A DNA stretch of 64,000 nt from Massospora cicadina. Its lineage: Eukaryota > Entomophthoromycota > Entomophthoromycetes > Entomophthorales > Entomophthoraceae. The stretch spans positions 62,001-126,000 of the forward strand of contig JAKSZP010013320.1 in assembly GCA_022478985.1 (NCBI GenBank), read 5' to 3'. The position numbers and the translations under genes are program-made. This document shows, piece by piece, positions 44,190 through 55,627 of the stretch. The notes below the pieces were generated by a model that did no database searches, had not been told where the DNA came from, and worked only from the letters and a program-made list of their open reading frames with translations. The stretch's first letter is position 1. Each line of letters begins with the position of its first letter.

Positions 44190-44990
44190 CTAGGAGCTCA
44201 CCCAATACTTTCTTCTCCTTGTTGGTCACATTTAAGTAATAATTCATAAAAATCTACAACAGAATGTAATGGTTTTATGGCGTCACAACTTGTCAATCTA
44301 GTTTGAGTGGCGACTTGTCCTTTCTCAATGTGGGTAGGCTGAAAAGTGATGTTCCCTAATATAACATTCATTCCTCCATGTATTTGTATCAAAGAACTAA
44401 AGCTGAACTCTTAAATCCTGCCCTCTGATTCCTTTGTAACTTTAAAATTTGAGTACTTAACTCGTTGTATCATCACACTAATTTAATAATAGCATCTGGA
44501 GTTGTTCACCAGTTCTGATCTCCATGGTATCACTTGCTCATAGTGGTAGTTTCCTCTTCACTAACCGTGGCATGTAGTTGCTTAGTGCCCTTCTCCTTAA
44601 GGGTGTAGTTTATTTGGTAGATTGACTTATTAGTTTTTTACCACGCAAGTCCTCTTCTTGATTGACTTGGAATCTTCATCTTTGAACATCAGTGGCAATT
44701 GGTAACTGATTATATTTAAGATACTGGTTAAAAGTCAAATTTGTCATTAAAATAAAGCATAAAATGGATGACAATCAAGAAGTCCTAATTGTCAATGTAC
44801 AGAACTACTACTTGAGCTGTCAAAACCATGCACTAAAAATTTAAAAGCAACACTGAATATGCTCCTAAGGCGCGCATGACACCTGGTTCAACTTTCTAGT
44901 ACTTGACATTATAGTCTATATCTGGCATAAGCTTGAGTTTCTTCACCAACTTTCAGGTTATCATATTGACAGGTGCTTCAATATACTGTA
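44190..44990 (-). pseudogene. Element E protease and dUTPase-like domain
   Basis: 44960-44660 reads LVKKLKLMPDIDYNVKY then ALGAYSVLLLNF, the same series as LMKKIKLMPDLDCIKEF and ALGAYSSLPIRV in element B protease. In 44392-44198, NVILGNITFQPTHIEKGQVA corresponds to VLLLGNLTKKDIIVKKHQEV of the B dUTPase-like domain. The catalytic Asp of the protease was not identified. Confidence 0.6.
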
Positions 44991-44999
44991 CAGACAAGA

Positions 45000-46628
45000 C
45001 GGGAAAGCTCTGTATCATCCCTTTGAAATTTGTAACTTTTTTAAATGGGTTCTCAGCTGTCAAACATCAGTGGCTGACTTTAAAACTTTTTAGAGCTTTT
45101 CTCTTTGATGTGGCCTTAGTATTATCGTTAGTATCTCGTTTTATGCCCTTGAAGATAAACTTACATGCTGTTCTTTTTTGTAACGGTGTTGATAATCCTT
45201 TTAGGCTTAGTGGCCTGTGCCAAGTATGTATATTTTGATCCGATTACATCAATCCCATTCACTCATAGTCAAGTATTGCATCCACCACAGTAGGTGCTCC
45301 TGGCACATGGTATTCTGCACTGATTAAATCTTCATCTCTATGATCGTCTTCTTCTTCTGTTTGTAGATCCACCCAGTTCACTTTAGTGGTGGCATCTTCA
45401 GTTAGGGTACATCTTTCTTCAGTGGAGTTCATTTGAAAAGAGCGCCAAAAGGTCCTGGTCTATGACACTTGCTGCAGGTAAGATCTACAAGGATGTCTAT
45501 CTAATGGCATGAGAACTTACCTCAGGGTTTCTCATTATTGTTGTGAGTGACGTAGACAGCCTTTCCTGTTCTTTAAGAAGGATGTCCTCATTCATTGTAT
45601 TTTTTCATACAAGTTCTTTGTACATCAAGTTAGGCCTCCCTGATGGCCTACAGCAACATTAAGGCTTTGATGGCTAAGGTCATGTTCATATTCAAAGCAG
45701 GATTTATATCTAGGGAACTCTTTATCCTCATATTTGAAGTTGATAGATCCTAAGTTCCTGTTGTCCATAGTTGTTAAGTCTTTAAGTAGTAATGAGCGGC
45801 ATAGTTAGCAACTGACTTGTTCTTCCTTTCTTCATGATCAGGAAGTATCGCGCATGTTCAGATTTTCATGATTACTTATGAACTCTGACAGGAGAATATT
45901 TTCACTTCAGTTCATTTAAGCCAGGACATAAGCTTACAGTTATAATCTCTTGAGCCTTACAACTCATGCGGCCTTATGCATGTCAATCCTTCTGATGATC
46001 ACTTGTACCATCTATAAAGTATTTGTACATCCGTTTAAACCTGCCATGGTTCCCTCACCATGTGTATACATCATCTTGAAGTAGGACTTGAAGTTTGGTT
46101 CCTCTTCAATAGGTTCAGAGCGCATCATGTGGGTTGGTGCTGCAGTCAAAGAGTACCCAAGCTTGGTGTCTCTAACCAAATGGCTTCCCAAGATAAGTTA
46201 GGGTATAGATATGGTACAATCAACTAATGAGATTTTAAGTCATCCATATTATTTTAAAAGGAGCTCCACATGAAGTATGTTGGTCTACACGGTCTCAAAA
46301 TCATTCAATGTGGAGCTGTTCATTCTGTTCTCGTTTTCAAGAAGACCAGTCTGCCTTCAATGTCTATTAGTGAATTCCATCTTCTTTACAACGGAATGTC
46401 CAATCACAATTGGTATGGAGGCTTTGCGGCTATCTACTAACAGTCTCCTTGACACGCTCAAGTTGGTTACATAATTTTGATACTATTAATTTCCGTTTTT
46501 GGAGTTTTAAATGTTGGGTTCTTCTCTCTCGCCAGGAGCTCTAAGAGATCTCCATAATAATAGACCTCCATATCATCATCATTCATTCCTAAATAATCTC
46601 ACTTTTCCACTCATGTCTGATGGTGTTG
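45000..46628 (-). pseudogene. Element E gag, decayed
   Basis: A degenerate zinc knuckle LTCSKCHRPGPF (about 45490-45450, the His lost) follows a broken capsid region with INFKYEDKEFPRYKSCF (about 45730). The stretch 46100-46628 is low-complexity and unreadable. Confidence 0.5.
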
Positions 46629-46645
46629 CTCTTTAGTGAGCACCA
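46629..46645 (-). promoter_or_regulatory. Primer-binding site of element E
   Basis: Plus-strand CTCTTTAGTGAGCACCA; shares TAGTGAGCACCA with the other elements. Confidence 0.65.
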
Positions 46646-47356
46646 TAGTCAGATTAAGTTAGCCCTTGTTCAATTAAATTGGGTGGCCGACTTACTGTGG
46701 AGGGGTTTTGTTCCATACAGATTAAACACAAGGCGACCCTTTAAAGGCGCATGATCATCCTCACTGAGTAGTTCTTCTGATGCTACCTGATGTAGCATCG
46801 ATGGTTAATTTTAACCTTTTCATTGCACTGCTGTTAATATACTTGTTGACAACCTTAAACACATATTTAGTAGTTTGGCTTAACATAAAACTCAATAAGA
46901 AACCCTGACCAGCCTTTTTAAAATTATTTGAGTTGGATCAACCTTGAGACAAATATACCAGAACAAAAAAGTTTCTAGCCAGTAAAGGTTTAGAACTCAA
47001 AACATGCACTAGGGTGAAGCAGTTTTACCTGCCCGGCTAACCACCCTTCCCTGAACAGCCTTTTCGTGGAATTCTCAACAGAAAGATGTCCTCCTAAAAT
47101 GAGTGTCCTCTTCTTTAGTTCCCAGACTGGCTATTAAACATCTCTTCGCTTAAGCTCAATATAATTAGACAACAATGTAAAACTTAAGATTATGTGGTAA
47201 AATTTTTTTACTAAAAATAAAATCAAGTATCTTTTTACTTCTTATATATATCTGAGATATAGTGTATAACAAGATTGGAAGTAATTGGAAGTAGGATTTG
47301 GCGCTATTGTAGGGGCTTACAAACCCTTGTGATTCTCTTCTTTATATCTTCCTTGG
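46646..47356 (-). repeat. Presumed right LTR of element E, interrupted
   Basis: It follows the PBS directly and is non-coding. It contains SINE S2 copy 2 (46919-47048) and is cut by element D at 47357; its continuation is expected from 56482. No second copy is available to confirm its ends. Confidence 0.45.
46919..47048 (-). mobile_element. SINE family S2, copy 2
   Basis: It matches copy 1 (7291-7433) over its length: GTGGTTAGCCGGGCAGG head (A box), ACTGCTTCACCCTAGTGCA, B-box-like GAGTTCTAAACC and the GGTATATTTGTC body. Flanking 16-base direct repeats CCCTGACCAGCCTTTT (46903-46918) and CCCTGAACAGCCTTTT (47049-47064) differ at one base. Confidence 0.82.
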
Positions 47357-48243
47357 TGTAAAAACCGCGGGGGCTTCACTGGTGCACAGGTTTGCTTAAC
47401 TACTGGTTTTGGAAATAAATATAAATTTACTAATTGTATGAAGACAATTAGCCTAGTCAAGCTCAGATAAATGGGTAGCTTTAGCCCTACTCTGGAAATA
47501 TAAAGGTTCAAGTGGCTTCAGCCTCACTCTGGCAATATATAAGGATTCAAGTGACTTTGTTCTCACTCTGGCATTAAACTTAGACAGGAAGTACTTCTTC
47601 ACAACTTCACTTTGAAGTAAACAAATAAACAATTGAAAACAATAAAGTTTCACAGTACTAAGATGTTTATTATTACTAAAGTGAGGGAATATTTATGGGG
47701 TAAAAAGGTGAAGGACATTTGCTAGGGGTATTCGTGGTAGCCTAGATATTCTTGGCACACCCAACCAATGAAATGGGATATCCATGATGGTCTCAGCATG
47801 ACTAGCTGACAAAAAGGGATATCTATGATGGTCTCAGCATGCCTAGCCAACAGAAAAGAGATATTGGTTCAATTTTGGGAATTATTCCAGCTGATATTCA
47901 TAGGAATATCATAATTAAATCACCATTCATATCAGTCCACATGTCAGCTACCAAACCCAATGATTTCCCATGAGTAATTACCCATTTCAAGTCAATTTAT
48001 TCTTTACTAAATTGTCAGCAACAATCCCCAATAAAATTGTAACTGTAATTATTATTATATATGATCCTATGAGAATTACAATTAACCATTTAATTGGTAT
48101 TTATCATAAAAAAGATAACATAATCGATCATCTTCTCAAAACTTTATTAATAAGATAAATTAAATAAATGAACCATTTATTTAAAATTAATTGAAATTTA
48201 GATAATTCACAAGCTGGATAATGTGTTCATAAAAACTATCACA
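47357..48243 (-). repeat. Left (3') LTR of element D
   Basis: TGTAAAAACCGCGGGGGC ... ACTATCACA, 887 bp, collinear with 55628-56476. It contains an internal near-tandem unit, GGGATATCCATGATGGTCTC / GGGATATCTATGATGGTCTC, spaced about 50 bases (about 47778 and 47818), also present in the right LTR. Confidence 0.93.
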
Positions 48244-48260
48244 AATCCCCCCACATGACC
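48244..48260 (-). promoter_or_regulatory. Polypurine tract of element D
   Basis: Minus strand GGTCATGTGGGGGGATT abuts the 3' LTR. Confidence 0.75.
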
Positions 48261-48276
48261 AGATTATCAGCTAAAG

Positions 48277-49344
48277 ATGTCTTCATCAAATAAACCTTCT
48301 ATGAACAAATCTTATCTAGTCTGAATAAAGCAGACGCCTCCCATTTTTGAGTGAAGTCACAAACCACCCAAAGAGGTATCCTTTCCCATGCAGCTAGATC
48401 CAGCCCCCTGAGTCAACTTGATCTAGCAATCCCCTCTTCTGCTCTTTATGCAATGGGGCCTATTTCTGAAGAGGGGACAGGGTTGGCTTTTTCATCATTA
48501 ACTCTTGTTAATTCATCCCTCATTCTCTTGTCGCTGAGCTTGATTTTGAGGCTTACTGGATTCAGCTCCCATTGTTCTAAATCCAGTAATTGCCCATGAG
48601 CCTAACAAAGCTATTTCTCCAAACTTGGATCAATCTTTCCTAATTGAGACGGATCTTCTTCCTGAGTTCCTTTTTCAAATTGGCCAATTTTATCAACTTA
48701 CTATCTTATCTACCAAATTGACAATTGATAACAATGAGCACGTTGAACTTCCATACCATGGACTTTGGGGTAAATTGACTGAGGTACTTAATATCTCTTT
48801 TGCACCTTATGACCTTGATAATAAAGTTGATTGGGATCCTACCTCCTTTGCACTCTGTTTCACAGGTCAAGTACTTTGCACATGGGCTACTTCACTCCCC
48901 ACATCGCCAAATTTTCACCTTTCCCTTCCGGTTTCAGGAGGCCCACAGCCACCGCCTTTAAGATGCTGTTTGCTGCCTGCACGATTACTTTGTGACTGAG
49001 ACTATCCAGTAATATCTTTCATTAATGACAATAATTGGTGGTATAGTTTGTCAGCCACCTGCGAATTCCCCTTGTTCGCTGTTTTTCAAATGCCAAGTGT
49101 TCTTGATGAAGCCCATCGTCAAGCACTCCAGACACAGCTTCCAACGCCTGTGCCATATTGAGATTACACAGACTTGTTTGCAGATTTCATATTCTTGCAT
49201 TGCTGTTTTCCTCCCTGATCCAGGGTTTCCCAACTTGCTAAACTGTACGTCACCATCACTCTTCCCAATGTTGCTTATTTGCAGAATCCACCTCGGGTTC
49301 AAAGAACTTGGTTTTGGCTTGCTCTATCTCTTGCAAGTATCTAA
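48277..49344 (+). pseudogene. Antisense ORF of element D (between integrase and 3' LTR), broken
   Basis: Plus-strand protein homologous to that of element A at 21661-22737. Possible start MSSSNKPSMNKSYLV at 48277. Blocks: SFLIETDLLPEFLFQIGQFY, TIDNNEHVELPYHGLW, LTEVLNISFAPYDLD; then FRFQEAHSHRL and YLSLMTIIGG one frame away; then VLDEAHRQALQTQL, FLHCCFPP, LALSLASI and stop (49342-49344). The longest open piece is 48625-48999. The number of blocks, their order, the frame change in the middle and the end are shared with element A. No known domain recognised. Confidence 0.62.
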
Positions 49345-49600
49345 TCTCAGATTGACTTCAGCGACCTCTTTCACAACATTATCATTTAACCTCCCTCCCC
49401 CAGAGGCGTCAAAGAAGAGCTCTCAATTTGCAACCTGAGGCATAAAAACAAAAAAAAATAAACTAAAATAACTCTTTTTCTTTTTTTCCATTTTTTTACT
49501 ATCATTTTTACTTTTTTAATACCATTTTTTAAGAAATTTTCTGTGTACTCTATTAATCACATGACCAGCAGCTATATTTTTGATTGTGCGGCATCATTTG
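49345..49600. other. A/T-rich non-coding spacer of element D
   Basis: Between the antisense ORF and integrase lies a T/A-homopolymer-rich stretch (49440-49540). No feature recognised. Confidence 0.5.
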
Positions 49601-49619
49601 CCATTTTTACAATAACCTC

Positions 49620-50700
49620 AAACGGTCCTGACCATAATGCATCTAGCTTATTTCAGTGACCAAACCCATGTGTATTGCAATAGGCTACTTGATCTCCAAC
49701 GGTAAATTCCTAAGGGTGGATCAATTCTTATCATCAGCTTTTTTGGCCTGAATCCTTCTCTTGATCGTTGTATCACAGGCTTGAGATTGGAGATCCACTA
49801 TTATGTTTGTGAGTCAATATAGATATTTATTGGCGCTCATCCCAGGAGTCAGCTCCACTGCTGAATAGAGAATTGGCGGCAATGCTGCTCTATGACTGTA
49901 CAATAAATTTGAATGGCATTTTTCCCATTGCTAAATGGAAACTGATATTATATGCAAAAGTTACCGATCTTAGATTAGACGCCCAAGATAATGCTTTACC
50001 TGAGATCAGCTTTTTTAGCATAGCAGCAAGTGTCCCATTGACTCGTTCTACTACTTTGTTCATTTCAGGCTGATAGGGTGCAGACACCACCCCCTTAATT
50101 CCCATTAGTTCATTCAGGTATGAAATTATGAATGAGGTAAAAGTAGTCCAGTTGTCACTCAGCAACACTTGGGGACACCCATGTCAGTATACCACCTGAT
50201 CCAGGATGAATTTGGCGGTACTTTGGGCATCTGCTCGACTCAAGGCTTGGGTTTCAACCCAGCTCATAAGGTGGTTGATCACTACTATTATGTAATGTAC
50301 CCCACCTGTACTAGCACTTAGTGGCCCCATAACCTCAATTGAAACCATGTGCCATGCAAACCCTGGCTTTACTAATTGGTGATTCATCACGTTCTTATGG
50401 GGCTTATGGATCTGACATTCCACACAACAGGTGATATAATTGGCAACGTCAAAACTCAGTGACTCCCAATAGTAGTATTGCCAAATATATTCGAGCATCT
50501 TCTTTAACCCACCATGTCCAACGACCTTGTGGGCAGCCCAAATTATCTCAATGTGTTTCAATTTTTTTGGAAATAAAAGCCTCTTTTCATCCGTTATTTT
50601 GAAAAATTGTCCATTAATGAGCTTGGTATTCTCCATTGCCTTCTTTAACGCTTTTTGAACTTCAATTGGCTCTTCCTGCAATTCCCATGAATCATTCACT
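49620..50700 (-). pseudogene. Element D integrase, nearly continuous
   Basis: Frames 50699-50184 and 50168-49890 are separated by one stop. The zinc-binding part has AAHKVVGHGG and CCVECQIHKPH. The catalytic core has SIEVMGPLS (Asp replaced by Glu at the first position), VLLSDNWTTF (second Asp) and KVVERVNGTLAAM (Glu). The C-terminus reads FAYNISFHLAMGKMPF. Two of three catalytic residues are as expected. Confidence 0.85.
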
Positions 50701-50739
50701 CAGATAGGTCATCAGCACGATCTTGCACAGCAAGAATGG

Positions 50740-51200
50740 CTGGCAACCTAGACAGACCATCAGCGTTCTGATTCTTATCTCCTACCCAATGTTCTATCTC
50801 AAAGTTGTAGGCCAGTAACTTCAAAGCCCACCGCGCCAATCTCCCTTCTGGTTCTTTAAGGTTATGTAGCCATTGGAGAGAGAGGTGCGGTTAGTCACAA
50901 CCTTGAAGTGCGTTACATGAATATAGACTCAAAACGGCTTGCATGCATAGATAACTGCAATACATTCTTGCTCCATAACTGTATAGTTCCTCTCAGCCTT
51001 TGACAGTGTTCAGCTGACATATGCCACAGTGTGTTCATCTCATTTGTCATCCACTTGGTTAAGGACGGCTCCTATTGCTGTCAGTGATGCATCTGATTGA
51101 ATAATGAATGGCTTCTCAAAATTTGGGTATTTTAAAATCAGACTCATCATCAAGTATTTCCTCAATTCATCAAATGCAAGTTAAGCCTCTTCATTCAATA
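50740..51200 (-). pseudogene. Element D RNase H
   Basis: The minus strand reads TVMEQECIAVIYACKPF (Glu motif), then a HLSLQWLHNLKEPEG-like segment and WRIGDKNQNADGLSRL at the end (about 50770). Broken by stops. Position between RT and IN is canonical. Confidence 0.75.
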
Positions 51201-51840
51201 AAAATCCCTTCTTCGGATCTTTTAATAAATGGAAAAGTGGCTTAACTATTTTTGTGAAATCCTTAATGAATTGGCGATAGTAGCAGACCATTCCAAGGAA
51301 AACTTGAATATCACGTATGCACTTAGGGTCCAACATCTGATTAATCACTTCTATCTTTTGGACTTGAGGCTTAAGTCCCTCAGCATTAATTATGAATCTT
51401 AAGTATTACAATCCCTTCTTAAAGAAATGGCATTTTCTTGGCTTGATTTTGAGATTTACTGAAGCCAGTTACTTGAATACTTCCTCAAGATGTTGTAAGT
51501 GATTGATAAACATTTGGCTGAAAACATTGATGTTATCCAGATAGACTAGGACACAGGACAGCTTCAAATCTGAAAAATCATGTCCATAGCCCGTTGAAAT
51601 GTCACGGGGGCATTACATAAGCCATGAGGCATCCTCGTCAGCTGGTACAACCCCTGTGCTGTGATAATACCACACTTCTCTTGGTCTTCTGGGGGCATGT
51701 CTATCTGCCAATATGTGGAGATTACGTCTATGGTGGAGAACAACTTGGCTCCTCCTAACCGATCCAGTGCATCATCAATCCTAGGCAGGGGGTACAAGTC
51801 CTTTTTCATAAATTAATTTAACCAATGGTAATCTATTATG
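51200..51840 (-). pseudogene. Element D reverse transcriptase
   Basis: The frame 51809-51564 has KKDLYPLPRIDDALDRLGG, FSTIDVISTYWQIDMPPEDQ and LTRMPHGLCNAPVTFQRAMD. The active site reads YLDN at 51543-51532 (second Asp lost). LKIKPRKCHFFKKG follows near 51430. The N-terminal part continues to about 52100. Confidence 0.88.
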
Positions 51841-52600
51841 ACTCAATTTGAACCGTCTTTCTTCTTAACTATTAATATAGGGCTTGCCCATGGGCTAGAT
51901 GATTGTACAAGCATTCCATGCTCTAAGAGTTTTTCAATTTCCTCAGCAACAACTGCCTCTGCCTCCCTGAACCATCAAATAGGCCTCAATCGAATCAGCC
52001 CATTATCCCCAGTATCAACTCGGTGTAAAACATCCTTTGCATACCCAAGATCATGGTCATCCTGTGCGAAAATAACTCATTATTTCTTGAATAAGGCCAG
52101 AACTTCGTCTTTCTGACCTTCCGTTAATCTGGTTAGCTGATCTCATTCAATTAGCGTATAGATATTCCCATAATTTTCTTTTGAAGTCCCAATTCGTCCA
52201 ATTCACAAAATTTGTGTAAGGAATGAATCTCCAATACCAGTTTTAGTTGGGCGAATGTGACCATCTGGTGTCGTTTGACCTTTATCAGAGATTTTCCCAG
52301 ATTGGCTAAAAGAACCTGAATCTCCTAGTAACCAGGGATTAAAATTCCTGAAGCTACCCAAGGTTCAATCCTTGATTGTTGCCAAGGAGCTTTGATTTCT
52401 GAATATACTGCTCCAGGATCTCCAAAGTCAGTCTGGTCTCCATTATTTGCTGCATTCCTGGTTTAATTATGACATCTTCCTTAGAAAAGATTGGGATCCC
52501 ATGATTCTCATTTACATATTTAGGTAATTTATGGGCTTTTCTTCTGACTAATTTGTAACCAATAGGTAGTATTCCATCCTTATAGACTAAATTGATGAAA
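51840..52600 (-). pseudogene. Element D RT linker and dUTPase-like domain
   Basis: Minus strand 52480-52250 gives IKPGMQQIMETRLTLEI, then, one frame away, YSEIKAPWQQSRIEPWVASG, ILIPGY, EIQVLLANLGKSLIKVKRHQ and MVTFAQLKL. It is directly comparable with the domain of element A (GEIRSPWKKSRVEPWVAPGI). Motif-3 Tyr is kept and Asp is lost. The rest (51840-52250) is the linker before RT. Confidence 0.62.
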
Positions 52601-52619
52601 TTATTCCATCTACTGAGGG

Positions 52620-53010
52620 GTGCTTTCCCCTTGAGTTAATAGACCAGCAGCAACGTTTGCCCCAGAATTGTCAAAGTGTCTTCTTTAAAGGCACATTTGA
52701 CCTCATACTTCTGCATGAAGTCAGTGCCAATGAATATGTCATAATTCTGGTTGGCTAGAATAATCGCTGGCGCCAATATGAACAAGGATTCAAACTGTAG
52801 CGGTAGAGCGCTATAAGCCCCACAGGAAGTTGTAGAGTCAGGGCCTGCTGTCTCATACTGCTTCCAATGCTCCAAATCTGGTTTGGCCTTTAATTTCTTA
52901 ACTAATTTAGTTGATACTATATTGATTAGTGCTCCACTATCGATTATTGATCTGACAGGGATTTGGTTCACCAATATCCATATACGTGCACTCAGAAAAA
53001 TAAGATAAGC
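52620..53010 (-). pseudogene. Element D protease
   Basis: The open frame 52974-52636 reads MVNQIPVRSIIDSGALINIV, with an intact D-S-G-A catalytic motif, then SCGAYSALPLQF and NQNYDIFIGTDFMQKYEVK. It is 112 residues and covers nearly the whole retropepsin. This is the only gypsy protease in the window with an intact active-site triad. Confidence 0.85.
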
Positions 53011-53190
53011 TATTATTTACTGCATGTATAACAGATTCATTGGCCAAATCCAGAGTATGAATTAACTGGCCTGATATATTGGGGAACGTTTCTCAAATTG
53101 TACCAATTGGAATTGATACATTAACTCCATCTAACTTGGTATTCAATAAGTCCATCTCATCTTCGGCATTTTGGACCTCTCCACAATCTA

Positions 53191-54060
53191 TCAGGCATAT
53201 GGGCGAGCTACCTCCTGTATAATTTTGGGGGTAATCTTCTTTGATTTCGATCTCATTATTGCATTTACATCTTGGTACACGATCTGATGAAGGGGATCTG
53301 TTTCAGGATCATCCACAAATAGATCTGACTTGTCTAAACCATCTGATTTATCTGGGGAAACTTGGTTACCTGCAGTTCTAGACTGTTCCACATCTAGACT
53401 GCATGGTCTTTTCCCTGCCCGTCAGAAGTTTCCTGTTTATGATTATGATGGACCAAGTTAACCTGATCCTTTGGTTTGCGTTATCCACAGTTACTGGCAG
53501 GATGCCCAGGCTGTCCACACTTATTGCAAGTTAACTGAGCTTGAATGGTCTAGCTCCTTCATACTGTTTATCTTGATTCCCACAATTTTTGAATTCTATT
53601 TGATTTGTTGGGGAATCATCCTGGTCCCTTATTATTGTTTGACTGGTTATTTGGTTTGTATGTAAATCTAGTGCGTCAAAAATTGCTGATAGAACCCTTA
53701 GGTGTTCTACTATTTGAGAAATGGTGTATTTACTGGTCAAAGTAGATGACATCATTTGGTGCAATTCTTGATGAGGGTGCAACGCGTTCTGTATCGCAAT
53801 TTTCCTGTCAAAATTGGTCATCATGTTGGCCCCATTGAGGATCTGAGATTCCTCATAGAAGTGATTGGCAAACGCACCCACTGTTTCGTCCTTCTTAAAT
53901 TGAATGCCCATAAATTCTTGTTTCTGAGCTGCCATCTTATCTGGACTATCAAATTTGGTCAGAATCGCTACCTTCGCCTCCTTGTAACTCCTGTTCTCCC
54001 CATGAAAGTAATGAAAAACTAGGTTTGGCATGAAGTATCAAGAAAATTCATGATGTTGAA
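53191..54060 (-). pseudogene. Element D gag, capsid and zinc knuckle
   Basis: The frame 54031-53531 has the capsid part: VFHYFHGENRSYKEAKVAIL, then FMGIQFKKDETVGAFANHFY and LHPHQELHQMMSSTLTSKY, a typical gypsy gag helical series. The zinc knuckle CNKCGQPGHPASNC lies at 53528-53487 in an adjoining frame. An acidic C-terminal piece follows (53391-53191). Confidence 0.82.
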
Positions 54061-54204
54061 AGCTTTTTGTCAGTCACTATAACTTTACATCGTCATTTCA
54101 TATAAACTGGAAGAAGGCAGGCGCATTATCCCAATGGAAAACAGCAACTTTGGAGTACTCTTGAAATCTTCAATAATAATTGGTCCAGCACTTCTAATCG
54201 GGAT

Positions 54205-54852
54205 TTAAGCAGACACTGGAGTTGCTTCAGGTGTTACTTCAGGAAGTGCTGCAATGGTTGGGGGAATTTCCCAAACAGATTGGATGGTGCTGTCAGCGAT
54301 ACTCTCTACTTTAATGGATGCCAATTCCTCCTCGAATAAATTCGCCTCATGGTACTCATCCCATGAACAAGTACACTTAGAGACTTTGAGGTCATCCAAT
54401 CGTCTTAGGAATTTATCTTCCCAAGCTAAGTGTTTTTGATTGTTTTCTTAAAGTTGATTATTTTTATCAATTCCCTCTTGTAAAGTCACTTTCAGGGTTT
54501 TGACTTCTTTCTGCAGCTTGCCCTATCAATTTTGGACATGGAATAAATGCTCATATATTTAATGGTTCTCTTTTTCATATTTGGACATTTCATCATCTAA
54601 TTTAATGACTTTGAGTTTCAAAGAATCTAAATCAGATTGAGTTGCCAATTCTAATGCGTTCTTGTTGACAATCTCTATCTCCATGTGAAGCTTATCAATT
54701 TTGGCTCTCATCTCTTTGTTGAGTCGTTTGAATTTTCTTTCCATATCATCAACGGTACTCTTAATTTCCTGTCTTCCTTTGACTAATTCGAGCATGACCA
54801 TGTGAGTTTCAGAGTTGGCTGCGGCCATTGCACAGCTGCCTCCTGAGCTCAA
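54205..54852 (-). pseudogene. Element D gag N-terminal coiled-coil part
   Basis: The frame 54852-54559 starts MSSGGSCAMAAANSETHMVM and continues with charged heptad-like sequence (ELVKGRQEIKSTVDDMERKF, KRLNKEMRAKIDKLHMEIEI), predicted to form a coiled coil. The frame 54399-54205 continues with an acidic and proline-rich segment. The ATG at 54850-54852 is the probable gag start, about 760 bases from the PBS. Confidence 0.7.
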
Positions 54853-55607
54853 ATAAAATCAGCAATATTTGATTTAGCTAATTAGCAGTGCTTATCCACA
54901 TCATGTTTCCATCAGTAATTAAACCCAAATTGGCTGATATTCTCTTTGACTATCCCCCAAAGTTTAGTATTCAGCTCAGCCACCAGATTCTTGATTTAGG
55001 TGGTAAATTGCTGAACACTCATAATGTGGAATCCAAACCAGCGCAAATATGCTGAAAACTGACATCTAAATGTCACATTAACACCTGCTGTTGTATGCTG
55101 TTGTTTTAAGTATACTCGACAAGATCAGCAATCACTGCCTGCTGCCATACTTGGATAGCTCTCACGTTTTGGATAGTTGACTGTACATATTTGATAATAT
55201 AATCTCCAATATTACCAATGCTCCGCAAATATCCTATTAACGTTGAAGTGTTTGTATTAAGGAAGTTTTAAAGTGTCGTCTTTGCTCTTCCTGATTGGTA
55301 GTGTGGTGGAATAATCCACAGCTTTGGTCCAAACTAATGGTCGGCAGAATTTGGAATCCTCTCATTAGGATATTGCTGATACTAGGTATACCTTCTCAGA
55401 TTCTCTCTGAAGGTGGTTTGTAAATCATTACAGCGTTCTCATTTACTCCAATCATTGATAGATGGATGTATTGGTGATACACCAGCATTCCAGCATCTAA
55501 TTAATATTTCCCTAGTTGTCTGCTGATAATCCTGCTTCCTCGTTACTTTGATGCTCCATATTAGTTAGATAATTTGGTGTTACTAATTTCTTGTAAACTT
55601 GACTCAA
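54853..55607. other. 5' leader of element D
   Basis: Non-coding, between gag start and PBS. No open frame of note; it may hold packaging or translation signals that I cannot identify. Confidence 0.45.
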
Positions 55608-55625
55608 CCCCTGTAGTGAGCACCA
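55608..55625 (-). promoter_or_regulatory. Primer-binding site of element D
   Basis: Plus-strand CCCCTGTAGTGAGCACCA, two bases from the LTR. Confidence 0.85.
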
Positions 55626-55627
55626 CG

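Larger units (their letters stand above)
41566..46645 (-). mobile_element. Gypsy element E, old, left end missing
   Basis: Minus-strand PBS, gag, protease, dUTPase-like domain, RT and RNase H are recognisable. Integrase and 3' LTR are absent, and the element ends against repeat F1 near 41565. Repeat F2 interrupts it between RT and RNase H. Confidence 0.72.

Noticed and set aside
47778..47840. CRISPR-like or satellite array (GGGATATCYATGATGGTCTC repeated)
   Set aside because: Only two units, in both LTRs of element D; an internal LTR duplication explains it.
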